A stretch of 64,000 bases of DNA from Marinicella sediminis (GTDB lineage: Bacteria > Pseudomonadota > Gammaproteobacteria > Xanthomonadales > Marinicellaceae): assembly GCF_002000055.1 (NCBI RefSeq), contig NZ_MVBD01000010.1, forward strand, positions 80,556 to 144,555. Direction: 5' to 3'. Below the pieces are notes generated by a model, which searched no databases, was not told the origin of the DNA, and worked only from the letters and a program-made list of their open reading frames with translations. Below, piece after piece: positions 47,562-56,958 of this stretch. Made by a program: the position numbers and the translations under genes. The first letter of the stretch is position 1; the number at the start of each line of letters is the position of its first letter.

Positions 47562-48377
47562 TTAATTCAATAATGAACCCATTTTACGACGGTACTTTGA
47601 GGCCAGGCCAGGGCCTTCAAGCAGCGGAAATGAAGCCAGCAATAATTGCCTGATGTCATCATTACCTTTGTCACTGGCCAGCAATTCAAGCAATCCCAGA
47701 ACCGCTTGTTCCACCTGGCCACTGGCGATCAGCTGTTTCATTTGCCCCAGTTGATCATCCCCGGCATCAACCCGGGCCAGCTGTAAACGGGCTTTGATTT
47801 GATCGGCTTCCGGTTTTTTCAGTTGTTCCACGTTCAAGCCATCATACAACTGCTGGGCGGCTTCAATCTGATTGGTTTTCAAGTGAATGTCCATGATCTG
47901 CCACACCGCTTGCTCCTGCGGCATGCCAGCAAGTACCGCCAGTGCCGCTTCAAACTGTTCATTGTCTATCATCTGTTGCACATCGGCACCTGCCTCATCA
48001 GCAGGCTCAGCTGCAGCTTGCAATTCAATGTGCTGAGTCAGCCACTTGATGATGTCGCCTTCCGTCTTCAGCCCCATGAAATTATCCACGATCTGACCAT
48101 CTTTCAGCAAAGCAACTGTGGGCAAACTCTGGACACCCATTTGTTGAGCCAGCATTTGTTCCTGATCGGTGTTGACTTTCGCCAATGCCAGTACACCAGG
48201 ATATTTTTCCACCAGGCGATGTAAGATTGGCGTCAGGTTTTTACAAGGCTCGCACCAGTCAGCCCAGAAATCCAAAATGACAGGAGTGGTTTTTGATTTT
48301 TCGATCACCGCCGACATGAATGTTTCAGCGGTTACATCAGTAATATCTGCAGAAGTTTGTTCCATGTTGTGTCCCAT
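47562..48377 (-). CDS. cnoX: Thioredoxin-TPR protein of the CnoX/YbbN type
   Basis: A 271-residue cytoplasmic protein. The N-terminal thioredoxin domain (about 15-120) has the redox motif WCEPC in DFWADWCEPCKNLTPI. A helical TPR-like region makes up the rest. E. coli CnoX (YbbN) has this plan and acts as a holdase and mixed-disulphide chaperone that works with GroEL; its motif is SxxC, so this WCxxC form may be a more active oxidoreductase. The start at 48377 overlaps the nfuA stop (TGATG); an ATG at 48365 (MEQTS) is an alternative. Coupling to nfuA suggests a shared oxidative-stress role. Confidence 0.83.
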   Translation of the reverse strand: MGHNMEQTSADITDVTAETFMSAVIEKSKTTPVILDFWADWCEPCKNLTPILHRLVEKYPGVLALAKVNTDQEQMLAQQMGVQSLPTVALLKDGQIVDNFMGLKTEGDIIKWLTQHIELQAAAEPADEAGADVQQMIDNEQFEAALAVLAGMPQEQAVWQIMDIHLKTNQIEAAQQLYDGLNVEQLKKPEADQIKARLQLARVDAGDDQLGQMKQLIASGQVEQAVLGLLELLASDKGNDDIRQLLLASFPLLEGPGLASKYRRKMGSLLN

Positions 48378-48952
48378 CAGTAATAAGGGTTTTCACCCGA
48401 GGCGTGATCAGTGGCATCAAGCACTTGATTGATTTCAGTAAATGCACTGGTGATCTGACTTTGCATGCCTTGTGACAAGGTTTGTTTGGCCATACCACAA
48501 CCCTGGCAACCACCACCAAACTGAATGTATGCCTTGTCTTCTTCGATGGCTGTCAGCGCAGCATGTCCTCCATGTGAGGCCAGCATCGGATTGATGGTGG
48601 CTTCAATGAAGTAAGACAGCCTGTCAAATAAAGGGGCATCGTCATCCGGTGCCTGCCCTTTGAGCATGGGTGCTTTGATGTTCAACTGACCACTGGCACC
48701 CTGAACCTCATAATCAATCTCCGCCGCTTCAAACCAGGCTTCATCATTCTTAGCCAGATACAGATTAAATGGCCCCAAATCCTGCATCAGGTAACTGTCA
48801 TCGATCTCGCTGGCCTCACAAAAGCCCAGATGACAATCGGCAGAAGGGGTGCCTGGATTCTGTACATCGACCTTCAGGTGCAAGGACTCGATGTCCTGTT
48901 CATTGATGACGCCGGCCAAAAACTCAATGGCCGATTCAGTGACTTTAATCAT
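48377..48952 (-). CDS. nfuA: Fe-S cluster carrier protein
   Basis: A 191-residue protein, the same length as E. coli NfuA. The N-terminal half is a degenerate A-type carrier domain (MIKVTESAIEFLAGVI, HLGFCEASE), and the C-terminal Nfu domain has the cluster-binding CxxC in QFGGGCQGCGMAKQTL. NfuA dimers carry a [4Fe-4S] cluster and repair clusters in enzymes under oxidative stress. It overlaps the esterase gene by 4 bases (ATGA) upstream and the thioredoxin/TPR gene downstream. Confidence 0.95.
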   Translation of the reverse strand: MIKVTESAIEFLAGVINEQDIESLHLKVDVQNPGTPSADCHLGFCEASEIDDSYLMQDLGPFNLYLAKNDEAWFEAAEIDYEVQGASGQLNIKAPMLKGQAPDDDAPLFDRLSYFIEATINPMLASHGGHAALTAIEEDKAYIQFGGGCQGCGMAKQTLSQGMQSQITSAFTEINQVLDATDHASGENPYY

Positions 48953-49965
48953 TGTATGTTCTCGTATAGAAAGGGTAAGGACTCATCCAACCGGTAATCA
49001 ATGCCTGAATGGGTGCCATTAAACTCAGTGTAAATGTGTTCGATGCCGGCTTTTTCAAGTTTTTTTGCCAACTGCCGCATACCGTAATGTATGAAATACT
49101 GATCTCGAAAGCCGCAATCCATGTAAAGGCCATTGAGTTGTTGCAGAGCGCTTTTCGATTGGGACACCCGGTTGACCGGATCATGAGCCAGCCAGCGCTG
49201 CCAACGGGTCTCATCCAATTCACAGGATTGTAGATCAAATGGCAACACCCATTCGGCCACATTGCTTTCATCATAAGTGGCTGCCATGCAAACATGCATC
49301 AGTGCCAGGATGTGAGAGCCCATGATTTTTTTGGCTTTCCAAAAGCGCTTAACCAGTTTTTTTACATCACCATCAAACTGTGCCAATACATCAGCCACTG
49401 CAGGGAAGTCCCGTTTGTACAGCAAATCAAACCCTGCATCGCCAGAGTGATTGGCAATGGCACCCCACTGCCCAGGAAAGTCCATGGCAAAACGAATGGC
49501 TGCAAACCCTCCAGAGGACTTGCCCAACACCGCTCGATGGGTTGCTCCAGGTTTGACGGCATAGGACCGCTCCACCAGGGGAATCAACTCTTCATGTATG
49601 TGGCTGGCATACTGACCCATGCCAGGGGCATCCAGGTATTGGTTACCACCCAAGCGGGTGAAGCATTCCGGGAACACCATGATCACCGGTCCCAGTTGAC
49701 CTTCTGCGATCAGGCGATTTAGGCGTTCTGGAATGCTTTCTCCAAAATTCCGCCAGCCCACCACGCCTTGACCACTGTTGGTGTATGCCGCCAGGTAATA
49801 CATCACCGGATAGGATTGTGATGAATCATAATCGGGAGGTAAATAAACCGGTACGTGTCGCACATGCGGGTCGCCCAGAGGGTTGTCCTTTAACAAGCCG
49901 GATTCAATCTCCAAATATTCAATATGGCCTGAGGGATATGAGCTGTGGTGGTTATGAATTGACAT
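48949..49965 (-). CDS. Esterase of the enterochelin-esterase/esterase-D-like family
   Basis: A 338-residue alpha/beta-hydrolase of the Putative_esterase type. The nucleophile elbow is LGKSSGGFAA (Ser in GxSxG), preceded by VIMVFPECFTRLGGNQY. A candidate acid is in GFRDQYF, and the base is in the final FNGTHSGIDYR. No signal peptide is present. The frame continues to 50028, but the start at 49965 (MSIHNHHSS) fits the beginning of the conserved region; no start has a good ribosome site. It is the first gene of the minus-strand cluster leading to gltX, and overlaps nfuA by four bases. The natural substrate is unknown. Confidence 0.8.
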   Translation of the reverse strand: MSIHNHHSSYPSGHIEYLEIESGLLKDNPLGDPHVRHVPVYLPPDYDSSQSYPVMYYLAAYTNSGQGVVGWRNFGESIPERLNRLIAEGQLGPVIMVFPECFTRLGGNQYLDAPGMGQYASHIHEELIPLVERSYAVKPGATHRAVLGKSSGGFAAIRFAMDFPGQWGAIANHSGDAGFDLLYKRDFPAVADVLAQFDGDVKKLVKRFWKAKKIMGSHILALMHVCMAATYDESNVAEWVLPFDLQSCELDETRWQRWLAHDPVNRVSQSKSALQQLNGLYMDCGFRDQYFIHYGMRQLAKKLEKAGIEHIYTEFNGTHSGIDYRLDESLPFLYENIQ

Positions 49966-50052
49966 AGGAGAACGGTCAAATGAAAAGCCACACATTTTAA
50001 CCGATTTACACCCAAAGCAACACTGCATGCTGACTTTTGAATGACTGAGAAC

Positions 50053-50083
50053 AAAAAACCCCCAGGCTTACTCAACCCGGGGG
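50053..50083 (-). terminator. Terminator after the M12-type protease gene
   Basis: On the minus strand an 8-bp stem cccccggg/cctggggg (one G-T pair) with a 9-base loop is followed by six T's. It lies 46 bases past the protease stop. Confidence 0.85.
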
Positions 50084-50129
50084 CCACAGTGTCACAACTG
50101 TTGTTATCCTGAATCCAGGTTATTCAGTT

Positions 50130-51374
50130 TTACCGGAAACCAGCCACATAAGCGGCACGCAACTCATGCACCCGGGTATTGTTTCGGCTGGAGGTGCCTA
50201 TGGCACGACCGCCAAAGGTTTGATTGGGGTTGGAAAAGCCCGCAATTCGGGGTTGTGGGTTTGAACTGACTGCCATCACTGTGCGGAAATTGCCTGGTGA
50301 ACTGACAAACCCGCGGCCGAAGCTGTAAGGTGTTCCTGTGGGGTCATTGTCATGACGGGCCCCAAACAAGTGGCCAGCCTCATGCACAAAGGTGTAATCG
50401 GTACAGTCGTGATCCACCAGGAAAAAAGCCCGGCCCGCGGTGGCTCCAATGGCATCTGCCTGACCACACAAACCTTTGTTTCGCAATGTGGTGGTAACCA
50501 GCACCACCAGATCAGCATTGGTTTGATTCCTCAGAGAACCCGGCACATTATCCAGATAGCCATCGTTGGTGCGACGCAATCGCGATAACATGTTCGAAGA
50601 ACTGGTGTTTAACTCTGCGCCAGCCCGGTATAAACCGGCATTGCGCATTTCCAGGTCCAGCTGATTGTTGCTGTAAACCTGATTGGATTGGGTGATGAAA
50701 AACCGCATGGCATCAACCGCAGCGGCTACGCCACCCGCATCATTGATGGCCTGATCAGTGATCAATTGAATGACATCAATCACATTGCTTGCCTCTGTAT
50801 TGGCAGGTGCCGCCAGATTGGCTGGTGATTTAGACTCATGCTTTGGCGTGTCGTCCTTGTGACTCAAGTTGGAAAAGTCTCTTTTGACCAACACATACCC
50901 ATCACCCTGCTCCAGGGTTCTGACTTCATAAACCAAACCTTCGACCAGAATTTGACCAAAGACCCGCTTACCATGGATCATGAACACAGCCTGGTTAGGG
51001 TTGATGGCGTTTTCATCGATCACAGCACTGCTGGCCATTTTACGCAATCCCAGATCAATGTCGCCAACCCAGGCATATGATTCATCATCAACCACAAAGG
51101 TATTTATTTGTCTGGCTTGCAGATTCAGGTCATTGGCAAAGTTTAACACCAGGGCATCGTTCTCAACTGCCAAAGCCTGTAAATTAAGACCAATGGTCTC
51201 AATTGACTCAACGCTGTCATTCCGGCTCAATGCCTGTATCACAGGTGATGAATCGTACAAACCCTCTGTGGTTCTGGCTTCTGGCTGAAACAAATTGGTC
51301 TGTGCCATACCAAGGCCGCTGATTAATGTGCCCGCGACCACGCCCATGGTGGTCAGTGTTTTCTTGAATTTCAT
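50130..51374 (-). CDS. Secreted M12 (reprolysin-like) zinc metalloprotease
   Basis: A 414-residue exported protein (signal peptide about 1-24, ending GLGMAQ). After a propeptide-like region (about 25-190) comes a metalloprotease domain with the complete zinc motif HEAGHLFGARHD (H331, E332, H335, H341). The downstream Met-turn region reads RTVMAVS. The extended HExxHxxGxxH motif defines the metzincins, and overall similarity is to bacterial M12B-like peptidases. Substrates are unknown. The protein lacks the Phe-rich acidic tail seen on other exported proteins here. Transcription starts in the 460-base gap upstream and ends at a strong terminator. Confidence 0.9.
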   Translation of the reverse strand: MKFKKTLTTMGVVAGTLISGLGMAQTNLFQPEARTTEGLYDSSPVIQALSRNDSVESIETIGLNLQALAVENDALVLNFANDLNLQARQINTFVVDDESYAWVGDIDLGLRKMASSAVIDENAINPNQAVFMIHGKRVFGQILVEGLVYEVRTLEQGDGYVLVKRDFSNLSHKDDTPKHESKSPANLAAPANTEASNVIDVIQLITDQAINDAGGVAAAVDAMRFFITQSNQVYSNNQLDLEMRNAGLYRAGAELNTSSSNMLSRLRRTNDGYLDNVPGSLRNQTNADLVVLVTTTLRNKGLCGQADAIGATAGRAFFLVDHDCTDYTFVHEAGHLFGARHDNDPTGTPYSFGRGFVSSPGNFRTVMAVSSNPQPRIAGFSNPNQTFGGRAIGTSSRNNTRVHELRAAYVAGFR

Positions 51375-51834
51375 GTTTACTTCCTCTCTTTAATTATATT
51401 TGGGAAGGTTAAAACACAGTCCGGGTCCCACCCTGGGACGCGATTACCTGGGCTGATGGTAAGCCACCTTCAGCGTCTGACTACGTGCACGCACGTGATT
51501 TGATGTGGGTAATGCTTCACTCCATTGATTAAAACCGGGTTTTAACCAATCTCAGCAGTGTATTGTTGTATTTTTTTATTTGACACCGCCGGGCTCTTTG
51601 AACAATGCATGCTGTTTCAGCACCTGGTTGCACAATTCATTTGCTATTGTGTTACCACTTCTGCAATCAAAATGTTAAGTGGTTCACATTTTTCAGCTGT
51701 TTTCTGAATCTACAAGCTGTTTCAGGTCCTCCATTTCAAACGTCTGCTGTTGTCACTGAGCACCATCACTCATTAACCACATACTTTGCATTCTTTGCTG
51801 AGTCCGTTAAACTGTTGGATACATTTTTTCATGC
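51375..51834. other. 460-base divergent promoter region
   Basis: No gene is supported. It separates the divergent M12 protease and FabR-like genes. A short inverted repeat (acgtgcacgcacgt near 51484) and several T-rich stretches are visible; no clear FabR-type operator was found here. Confidence 0.3.
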
Positions 51835-52452
51835 ATGACTGTTTTGACTCAAAGCCGCTCACAACAAAAAGAACGCACCCGACGGGCCATCATTGAAGCC
51901 GCCATTGGTCAGCTCAGCGAAAGTCAAAGTTTTGCCAGCCTTAGCCTCAGAGAAGTGGCCCGGCAAGCCGGAATTGCCCCAACTTCCTTTTACCGCCATT
52001 TCAAAGACATGGAAGAGTTGGGCCTGACGCTGGTTGATGAATCAGGCTTGGCACTCAGGCAGGTCATGCGCAAAGCCAGACAACGACTGAAGAAAAAAGG
52101 CAGTGTGATAGCCACCTCAGTAAAAACATTTATGGAATTCACCAGTTCTCACCCAAATATTTTTCGCATATTATTCCATGAGCGATCAGGCACCACCCGG
52201 GCACTGCGCGATGCAGTGGCCCGGGAAATTCAATACTTCGTGGTTGAACTGACTGATTACATTCAAAACAATGGTTTTGACCATGCCGCCGCATACGCTC
52301 AGGCTGAAGCCATGGTTGCGGTGATTTTTAACGCCGGTGCAGAATCAATAGCCAGCAAACCCCACCAACGCCAGGAACTGGAAGAGCGCGCCATTCAACA
52401 ACTCAGATACATCGCAGCCGGTGCCGCCGCTTTACAACAAAAAGCACCTTGA
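51835..52452 (+). CDS. fabR: TetR-family repressor of unsaturated fatty acid synthesis, FabR/DesT-like
   Basis: A 205-residue TetR regulator. The N-terminal helix-turn-helix is [41 protein letters not shown]. The region [19 protein letters not shown] and the later [11 protein letters not shown] are very like FabR of enterobacteria and DesT of Pseudomonas, which sense the ratio of unsaturated to saturated acyl-CoA. The next two genes, on the same strand, encode a ferredoxin-type reductase and a fatty acid desaturase, as in the DesT-controlled desCB operon. A FabR-like palindrome lies in front of those genes (52597-52614). Repression of them is therefore likely. Confidence 0.87.
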   Translation: MTVLTQSRSQQKERTRRAIIEAAIGQLSESQSFASLSLREVARQAGIAPTSFYRHFKDMEELGLTLVDESGLALRQVMRKARQRLKKKGSVIATSVKTFMEFTSSHPNIFRILFHERSGTTRALRDAVAREIQYFVVELTDYIQNNGFDHAAAYAQAEAMVAVIFNAGAESIASKPHQRQELEERAIQQLRYIAAGAAALQQKAP

Positions 52453-52596
52453 CTGCTTGAGAACTAACCTCATAAAAAAAACAACTGTTCACCACATCAA
52501 AAAGTCACAACATCATTAAATTTACGTTACAAAACAGTTAATTAATGTATTTTTATCATTTATTGGCGCTGATTTAACTTGCCTTTACTCTTTTTA

Positions 52597-52614
52597 AGAG
52601 TACACTTGTACGCT
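52597..52614. promoter_or_regulatory. Probable FabR/DesT operator before the desaturase operon
   Basis: 18-bp imperfect palindrome AGAGTACACTTGTACGCT (14 of 18 positions symmetrical, core GTACA-nn-TGTAC) located 19 bases upstream of the reductase start. It resembles FabR/DesT operators, and the regulator gene is immediately upstream. Position close to the start suggests that it blocks transcription initiation or early elongation. Confidence 0.7.
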
Positions 52615-52633
52615 GAACACCAAAGGCTGAACA

Positions 52634-53716
52634 ATGACCAAAAGTACCCACTGGTTTGCCAGATCACTGACCAACCAATCCTCATTCAAAACCTGGCTTG
52701 AACCTGTCATACAACAGTTCAGACCAAACTGGCAGGCCACCGGATATCCTGCTTCAGTCATCGACAACCGTCTGGAAAGTGACCTGGTGTTCTCACTGGT
52801 TCTGCGCCCTGCCCGATCATGGCCCGGGTTCAAAGCAGGCCAACACATCCAATTGCAGGTGGAAATCAATGGCACCCGCTATCAAAGAACATTCAGCTTG
52901 TCCACCGCACCGGAATACCGCAAACAAACCGGGCTGGTGGAGTTGACAATCCGTCAACAAACTGGCGGTCTGGTTACTGGCTGGCTGGCTGAACACCTGA
53001 ATAAAGGAGATCAGGTCATCTTATCTGCTGCAGCTGGAGACTTCACCCTCCCCTCAACACCTTACCCCATGCTGCTGATTGCCGGTGGCAGCGGCATCAC
53101 GCCATTTCGCAGTTTTATTCAGCAACTGGCTTGTCAGAAGAGCCAACGGGACATTCACCTGATTTACTACAATCAAGCCACAGCACCATTATTTGCCGAA
53201 GAGTGGCCACTGATGGCCGCAGCGCTCCCCGGACTCAAAGTCAACCTGATTGACACCGCTGAAAAAGGCATGATCAATCGCAAACAATTATCTGAACTTT
53301 GCCCTGATGTAACCGATCGCACGGCCTGGTTATGCGGCCCCTACGGCCTGATCAACACCAGCCGTGATCTGCTGCTTGAACTGGGTGTGGAGGACAGCGA
53401 TATTCACCATGAATTGTTCGGCCCAAAACCACTTGATCCGACGATGAAAAGCCAATCTGGCACCGTTCATTTCAATCAGGCCGGAATGAGTCTGGACTAT
53501 CAGGGCGGGGCACCCACTACATTGCTTGAACTGGCTGAACATGCTCAACTGAATCCTGTCAGCGGTTGCCGCATGGGAGTCTGTCATCAATGCAAATGTC
53601 GCAAGTCACAAGGCTTGGTCATCAACACCCTGACCGGCCAACAGTCAGACACCGGTGCAGAGGATATCCAACTGTGCGTGTCCATTCCCATCGGCGAAGT
53701 CAGCCTGGAACTATAA
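52634..53716 (+). CDS. Ferredoxin-type reductase for fatty acid desaturase
   Basis: A 360-residue flavoprotein with the order FAD domain (YQRTFSLSTAP, residues about 40-145), NAD(P) domain (LIAGGSGITPFRSF and WLCGPYG, to about 265) and C-terminal plant-type [2Fe-2S] ferredoxin domain (CRMGVCHQCKC, then QLCVS). It passes electrons from NAD(P)H to the desaturase encoded one base downstream. This matches DesC of Pseudomonas, partner of the acyl-CoA desaturase DesB. AAAGG precedes the ATG as ribosome site. Expression is probably controlled by the FabR-like protein through the palindrome at 52597-52614. Confidence 0.9.
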   Translation: MTKSTHWFARSLTNQSSFKTWLEPVIQQFRPNWQATGYPASVIDNRLESDLVFSLVLRPARSWPGFKAGQHIQLQVEINGTRYQRTFSLSTAPEYRKQTGLVELTIRQQTGGLVTGWLAEHLNKGDQVILSAAAGDFTLPSTPYPMLLIAGGSGITPFRSFIQQLACQKSQRDIHLIYYNQATAPLFAEEWPLMAAALPGLKVNLIDTAEKGMINRKQLSELCPDVTDRTAWLCGPYGLINTSRDLLLELGVEDSDIHHELFGPKPLDPTMKSQSGTVHFNQAGMSLDYQGGAPTTLLELAEHAQLNPVSGCRMGVCHQCKCRKSQGLVINTLTGQQSDTGAEDIQLCVSIPIGEVSLEL

Positions 53717-53717
53717 A

Positions 53718-54812
53718 ATGAACAACCAAAACATCAACTTTACACAACTGGAAGCAGATTTATCGGCCATTCGTGACCATACCCTGCAACAACGTGGCGC
53801 CGATGACGCCCGCTACATCCGCCGCATCATTTGCCTTCAACGGGTTGCCGAGATCACCGCCAGAGTGCTGATGTTTGGCTGTTTTTTCAGCCTGTGGTTC
53901 CCGCTGGCGGGGATGCTGTTACTGGCATTTGCCAAGATTCTGGATAACATGGAAATTGGCCACAATGTACTGCATGGCCAATATGACTGGATGAATGACC
54001 CCAACATCAACTCCAGAACATATGAATGGGACATTGCCAGTGATGCCGGATCATGGAAACGCATCCACAACCACGAACACCATACTTACACCAACATCAT
54101 TGGTAAGGACAGAGACTTTGGCTATGGCTTGTTGCGCATGAGCGACGACCTCAAATGGCGACCCAAAAACAGCTGGCAATTCATCACCTATCTCAATCTG
54201 AGCCTGCTGTTTGAATGGGGCGTGGCCTATCACGAACTGGCTGCAGAGCGGGTGTTCATCGGCAAGAAGAAAGCCAATCGCACCAGCGCCTTGTCAGACG
54301 GCGAACTGAAACGCATGTTCTTCAGCAAAGCAGGCAGACAAATATTCAAAGACTATGTGTTTTTCCCGTTACTGGCCGGACCCATGTTTTTCACTGTCCT
54401 GTTGGCCAACCTCGGCGCCAACCTGATCCGCAACCTGTGGACATCAACCATTATCTTTTGTGGCCACTTCACTGAAGATGTGCAGACATTCACTGAAGAA
54501 GAATGTGTCAATGAAAGCAAAGGTCAATGGTATCACCGGCAGATGCTGGGCTCTTCCAACCTGACAGGCCCTCGCTGGTTCCACATCATGACCGGACATT
54601 TGAGTTGCCAAATTGAACACCACCTGTTTCCGGACATTCCGGCTCATCGCTATGTGGCCATGGCCGATGAGGTGCAAAAAGTGGCACAGAAACATGGCAT
54701 ACCATACAACACAGGTTCATTCTTCAGGCAATATGGCGCGGTACTCAAACGCATTTGGAGGCACTCCTGGCCTGATAAAACAACCATCAAAAAAAACCGT
54801 CAAGCCGGCTGA
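53718..54812 (+). CDS. Acyl-CoA/acyl-lipid fatty acid desaturase
   Basis: A 364-residue membrane di-iron desaturase. All three histidine boxes are present: GHNVLHGQYDW (HxxxH), HNHEHHTYTN (HxxHH) and QIEHHLFPDIP (last box of the Q/HxxHH type). Hydrophobic segments around 50-75 and 215-240 fit the family. It introduces double bonds into saturated acyl chains and adjusts membrane fluidity. The preferred start ATG is 53718, one base after the reductase stop; the frame extends upstream but would overlap the ferredoxin domain. The Gln-containing third box is typical of front-end/delta-type desaturases, so the bond position is not certain. Confidence 0.9.
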   Translation: MNNQNINFTQLEADLSAIRDHTLQQRGADDARYIRRIICLQRVAEITARVLMFGCFFSLWFPLAGMLLLAFAKILDNMEIGHNVLHGQYDWMNDPNINSRTYEWDIASDAGSWKRIHNHEHHTYTNIIGKDRDFGYGLLRMSDDLKWRPKNSWQFITYLNLSLLFEWGVAYHELAAERVFIGKKKANRTSALSDGELKRMFFSKAGRQIFKDYVFFPLLAGPMFFTVLLANLGANLIRNLWTSTIIFCGHFTEDVQTFTEEECVNESKGQWYHRQMLGSSNLTGPRWFHIMTGHLSCQIEHHLFPDIPAHRYVAMADEVQKVAQKHGIPYNTGSFFRQYGAVLKRIWRHSWPDKTTIKKNRQAG

Positions 54813-54825
54813 ACAGACCCAGTTA

Positions 54826-56871
54826 TCACAGGCATTGAAAATCAATCATGGTTTGGCCGTCCTGACCGCCGCCAGTGCCACCAGCACCTGCTCCATTGAT
54901 GGAAAACACCGTATTTTGATCAGCTGTATACATGGCCCCGTCCAGGCAGACAACACCGATCACGGCACCACCAGCACCGCCACCACCTTGTCCACCAGCA
55001 CCACCGTGACCACCATCACCACCACGACCTCCACGTCCTGAATCATCTTCTTCAGCACCACCAGACCCTCCGCCTCGTCCCAAACCGCGAAAACCGCCGC
55101 CACCGCCACCGCCGCCGTTTCCAGCTGCGGTCGTCATCAACACCACTTGCTCCAGGTTGACCTCGGCATTGATCAAACGCAGAGCAATACTGGCTCCGCC
55201 ACCCTGACCACCGGTTCCGCCTGTACCACCACAACCGCCGCCACCGCCGCCACCGCCAGCGCCACCGTATGAGTCACAGGCGAAGGCACCACCGCCGCCA
55301 CCACCGCCGCCGCCGCCACCTTTTCCGGCGGTTCCATCAGCACCATCGGCGCCTGAAAAAATTTTGTATTCAAAGTTGATGAACTGAACCGTGTTATTGG
55401 CACCTGCACCAAACAATCCATTAATCCCAGGATCACCGTGACTTCCATTGCCGCCATGTCTGGTGGACTGACCGCCGTTTCCGGTACCTCCTGTACCACC
55501 CCAAGCACCCAGGTTTTGCCCCCGGCTACCGGGTGAACCATTGCCATTTTCCAGCCCCGCAGACCCACCACGCCCTCCGGCAACTCCACAAGAACTGGAC
55601 CCTCCTGAACCCCGTGTTGGCGCGCTGTTTTCATCACACACACCGCCATCATTTTCCACCCCATTACCACCGTTGGCACTAAAACCACCGTTTGCGCCAT
55701 TGGCGCCAAATAACCCATTGACACCATGTCCACCTCGCCCGGGGAACAGTTCAACAGCTTGCAACATGACTCCGATGGAATTGCGCACCGTTAAGCCATA
55801 AGTCGTGCCACTGGCAGGGGCATTGTTGGCACCCACAAACCGCACATGCTGGATGTATTGAGGTTGACTGCCCATGTCCAATTCTGCGCCATTAAATGGC
55901 GTGCTCAACACCGTTGGGAATGCTGGGCTTGCGGTCCGGGTTGCAAAGTCATTGATGTATGCGCCTGCCAAATGAATGCCAGGAATCAAATCTGCACCAT
56001 CAACAAATGTACCAAAATCATATTGACCTATTGAAATCAATACCCACGACCTGTTGTTATCCTGTGCCAACTGCTGTGCCAGATACAGATCACCAGTCGG
56101 ATCAGCTGAAGTGAGGCCTGAACCCTCGGCACCAGGGGCCACAAACACACTGTTTGCCAAATCGCCGTCTATGCCATCACAATTACTGTCTACATATGAC
56201 AAGTCAGGTATGTCAACCTGACCAGGAAAACGGGCCGGGTCATTGTCATCACAATCGGTGGCATTGAGGACATACCCGGCTCTCAACTGACAAAATGATG
56301 CGGCATTAAAAAGGTTTCCATACGTGTCTTCATCGGCATCACGGTATTGTGTGATGGGGTTCTGACAACCTTCAAACGTACCAACAAATATCGGATTCTC
56401 GGCCAGCTGGCCTTGCTCAAGTTCATTGTTGGTTGGGGAATTAATACCAAAGCTGGCATCGGCATTGACCGAATAGAAGTCATCCGCCGGGAAATCAAAT
56501 GGATCCAACAAAAAGACTTCCTGATTCAGGCCAATGCTCAACACACCGGTATTGGGGTCAAACAATGCCCCCTGAACCAATAAATCAGGCACTATACCAC
56601 CGGGTGATTGAATGAACCCTTGGTTGGCAATCAGAAAATAGGTTGGCTCGTAAAAATCTCCGGGCAAGACCAAATCCACAACAGTGGTATCTGACAGAAT
56701 TTGTATGGCACCACCACCGATGTTGAGGTTGGCATTGGGTTCAGCAATCAGCTCGATGTACTGAACATCTCCAGCAGGGTTGGTATACACTTCATTGACT
56801 TCCCATCCCACAAAGGTGGCTCCAGCGTGTGATTTGAAACACACAAAAACCAACAACAACACACCTCGCAT
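54826..56871 (-). CDS. Secreted glycine-rich repeat protein with lamin-tail-like and MopE-like regions
   Basis: A 681-residue exported protein. A short signal peptide (MRGVLLLVFVCFKSHAG) leads to a lamin-tail-like beta domain (about 20-110, GWEVNEVYTNPAGDVQYIEL). Next is a MopE/putative-metal-binding region (about 180-240, YRDADEDTYG then DCDDNDP and DSNCDGIDGD), and a middle segment with scattered structure. The C-terminal half (about 390-680) is a PGRS-like region dominated by GGxGG and poly-Gly tracts with the odd Asn and Cys. The DNA there is correspondingly GC- and CCACC-biased. Because the start GTG at 56892 has no ribosome site, the ATG at 56871 with upstream GGAGGGGGG is chosen. Role unknown; cell-surface or matrix function is inferred. 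Confidence 0.82.
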   Translation of the reverse strand: MRGVLLLVFVCFKSHAGATFVGWEVNEVYTNPAGDVQYIELIAEPNANLNIGGGAIQILSDTTVVDLVLPGDFYEPTYFLIANQGFIQSPGGIVPDLLVQGALFDPNTGVLSIGLNQEVFLLDPFDFPADDFYSVNADASFGINSPTNNELEQGQLAENPIFVGTFEGCQNPITQYRDADEDTYGNLFNAASFCQLRAGYVLNATDCDDNDPARFPGQVDIPDLSYVDSNCDGIDGDLANSVFVAPGAEGSGLTSADPTGDLYLAQQLAQDNNRSWVLISIGQYDFGTFVDGADLIPGIHLAGAYINDFATRTASPAFPTVLSTPFNGAELDMGSQPQYIQHVRFVGANNAPASGTTYGLTVRNSIGVMLQAVELFPGRGGHGVNGLFGANGANGGFSANGGNGVENDGGVCDENSAPTRGSGGSSSCGVAGGRGGSAGLENGNGSPGSRGQNLGAWGGTGGTGNGGQSTRHGGNGSHGDPGINGLFGAGANNTVQFINFEYKIFSGADGADGTAGKGGGGGGGGGGGAFACDSYGGAGGGGGGGGCGGTGGTGGQGGGASIALRLINAEVNLEQVVLMTTAAGNGGGGGGGGFRGLGRGGGSGGAEEDDSGRGGRGGDGGHGGAGGQGGGGAGGAVIGVVCLDGAMYTADQNTVFSINGAGAGGTGGGQDGQTMIDFQCL

Positions 56872-56958
56872 CACACCCCCCTCCAAACTCACAAACAGTA
56901 ATTACCTTATCCGATGAGATTTGTGAATGCAAATGTTGGCGCTCAGCACAGCAAAAGA

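Noticed and set aside
55173..55754. Long minus-strand frame (193 codons) inside the glycine-rich gene
   Set aside because: It is an alternative frame of simple GGN-rich sequence, where stops are rare in several frames; the signal-peptide frame explains the region.
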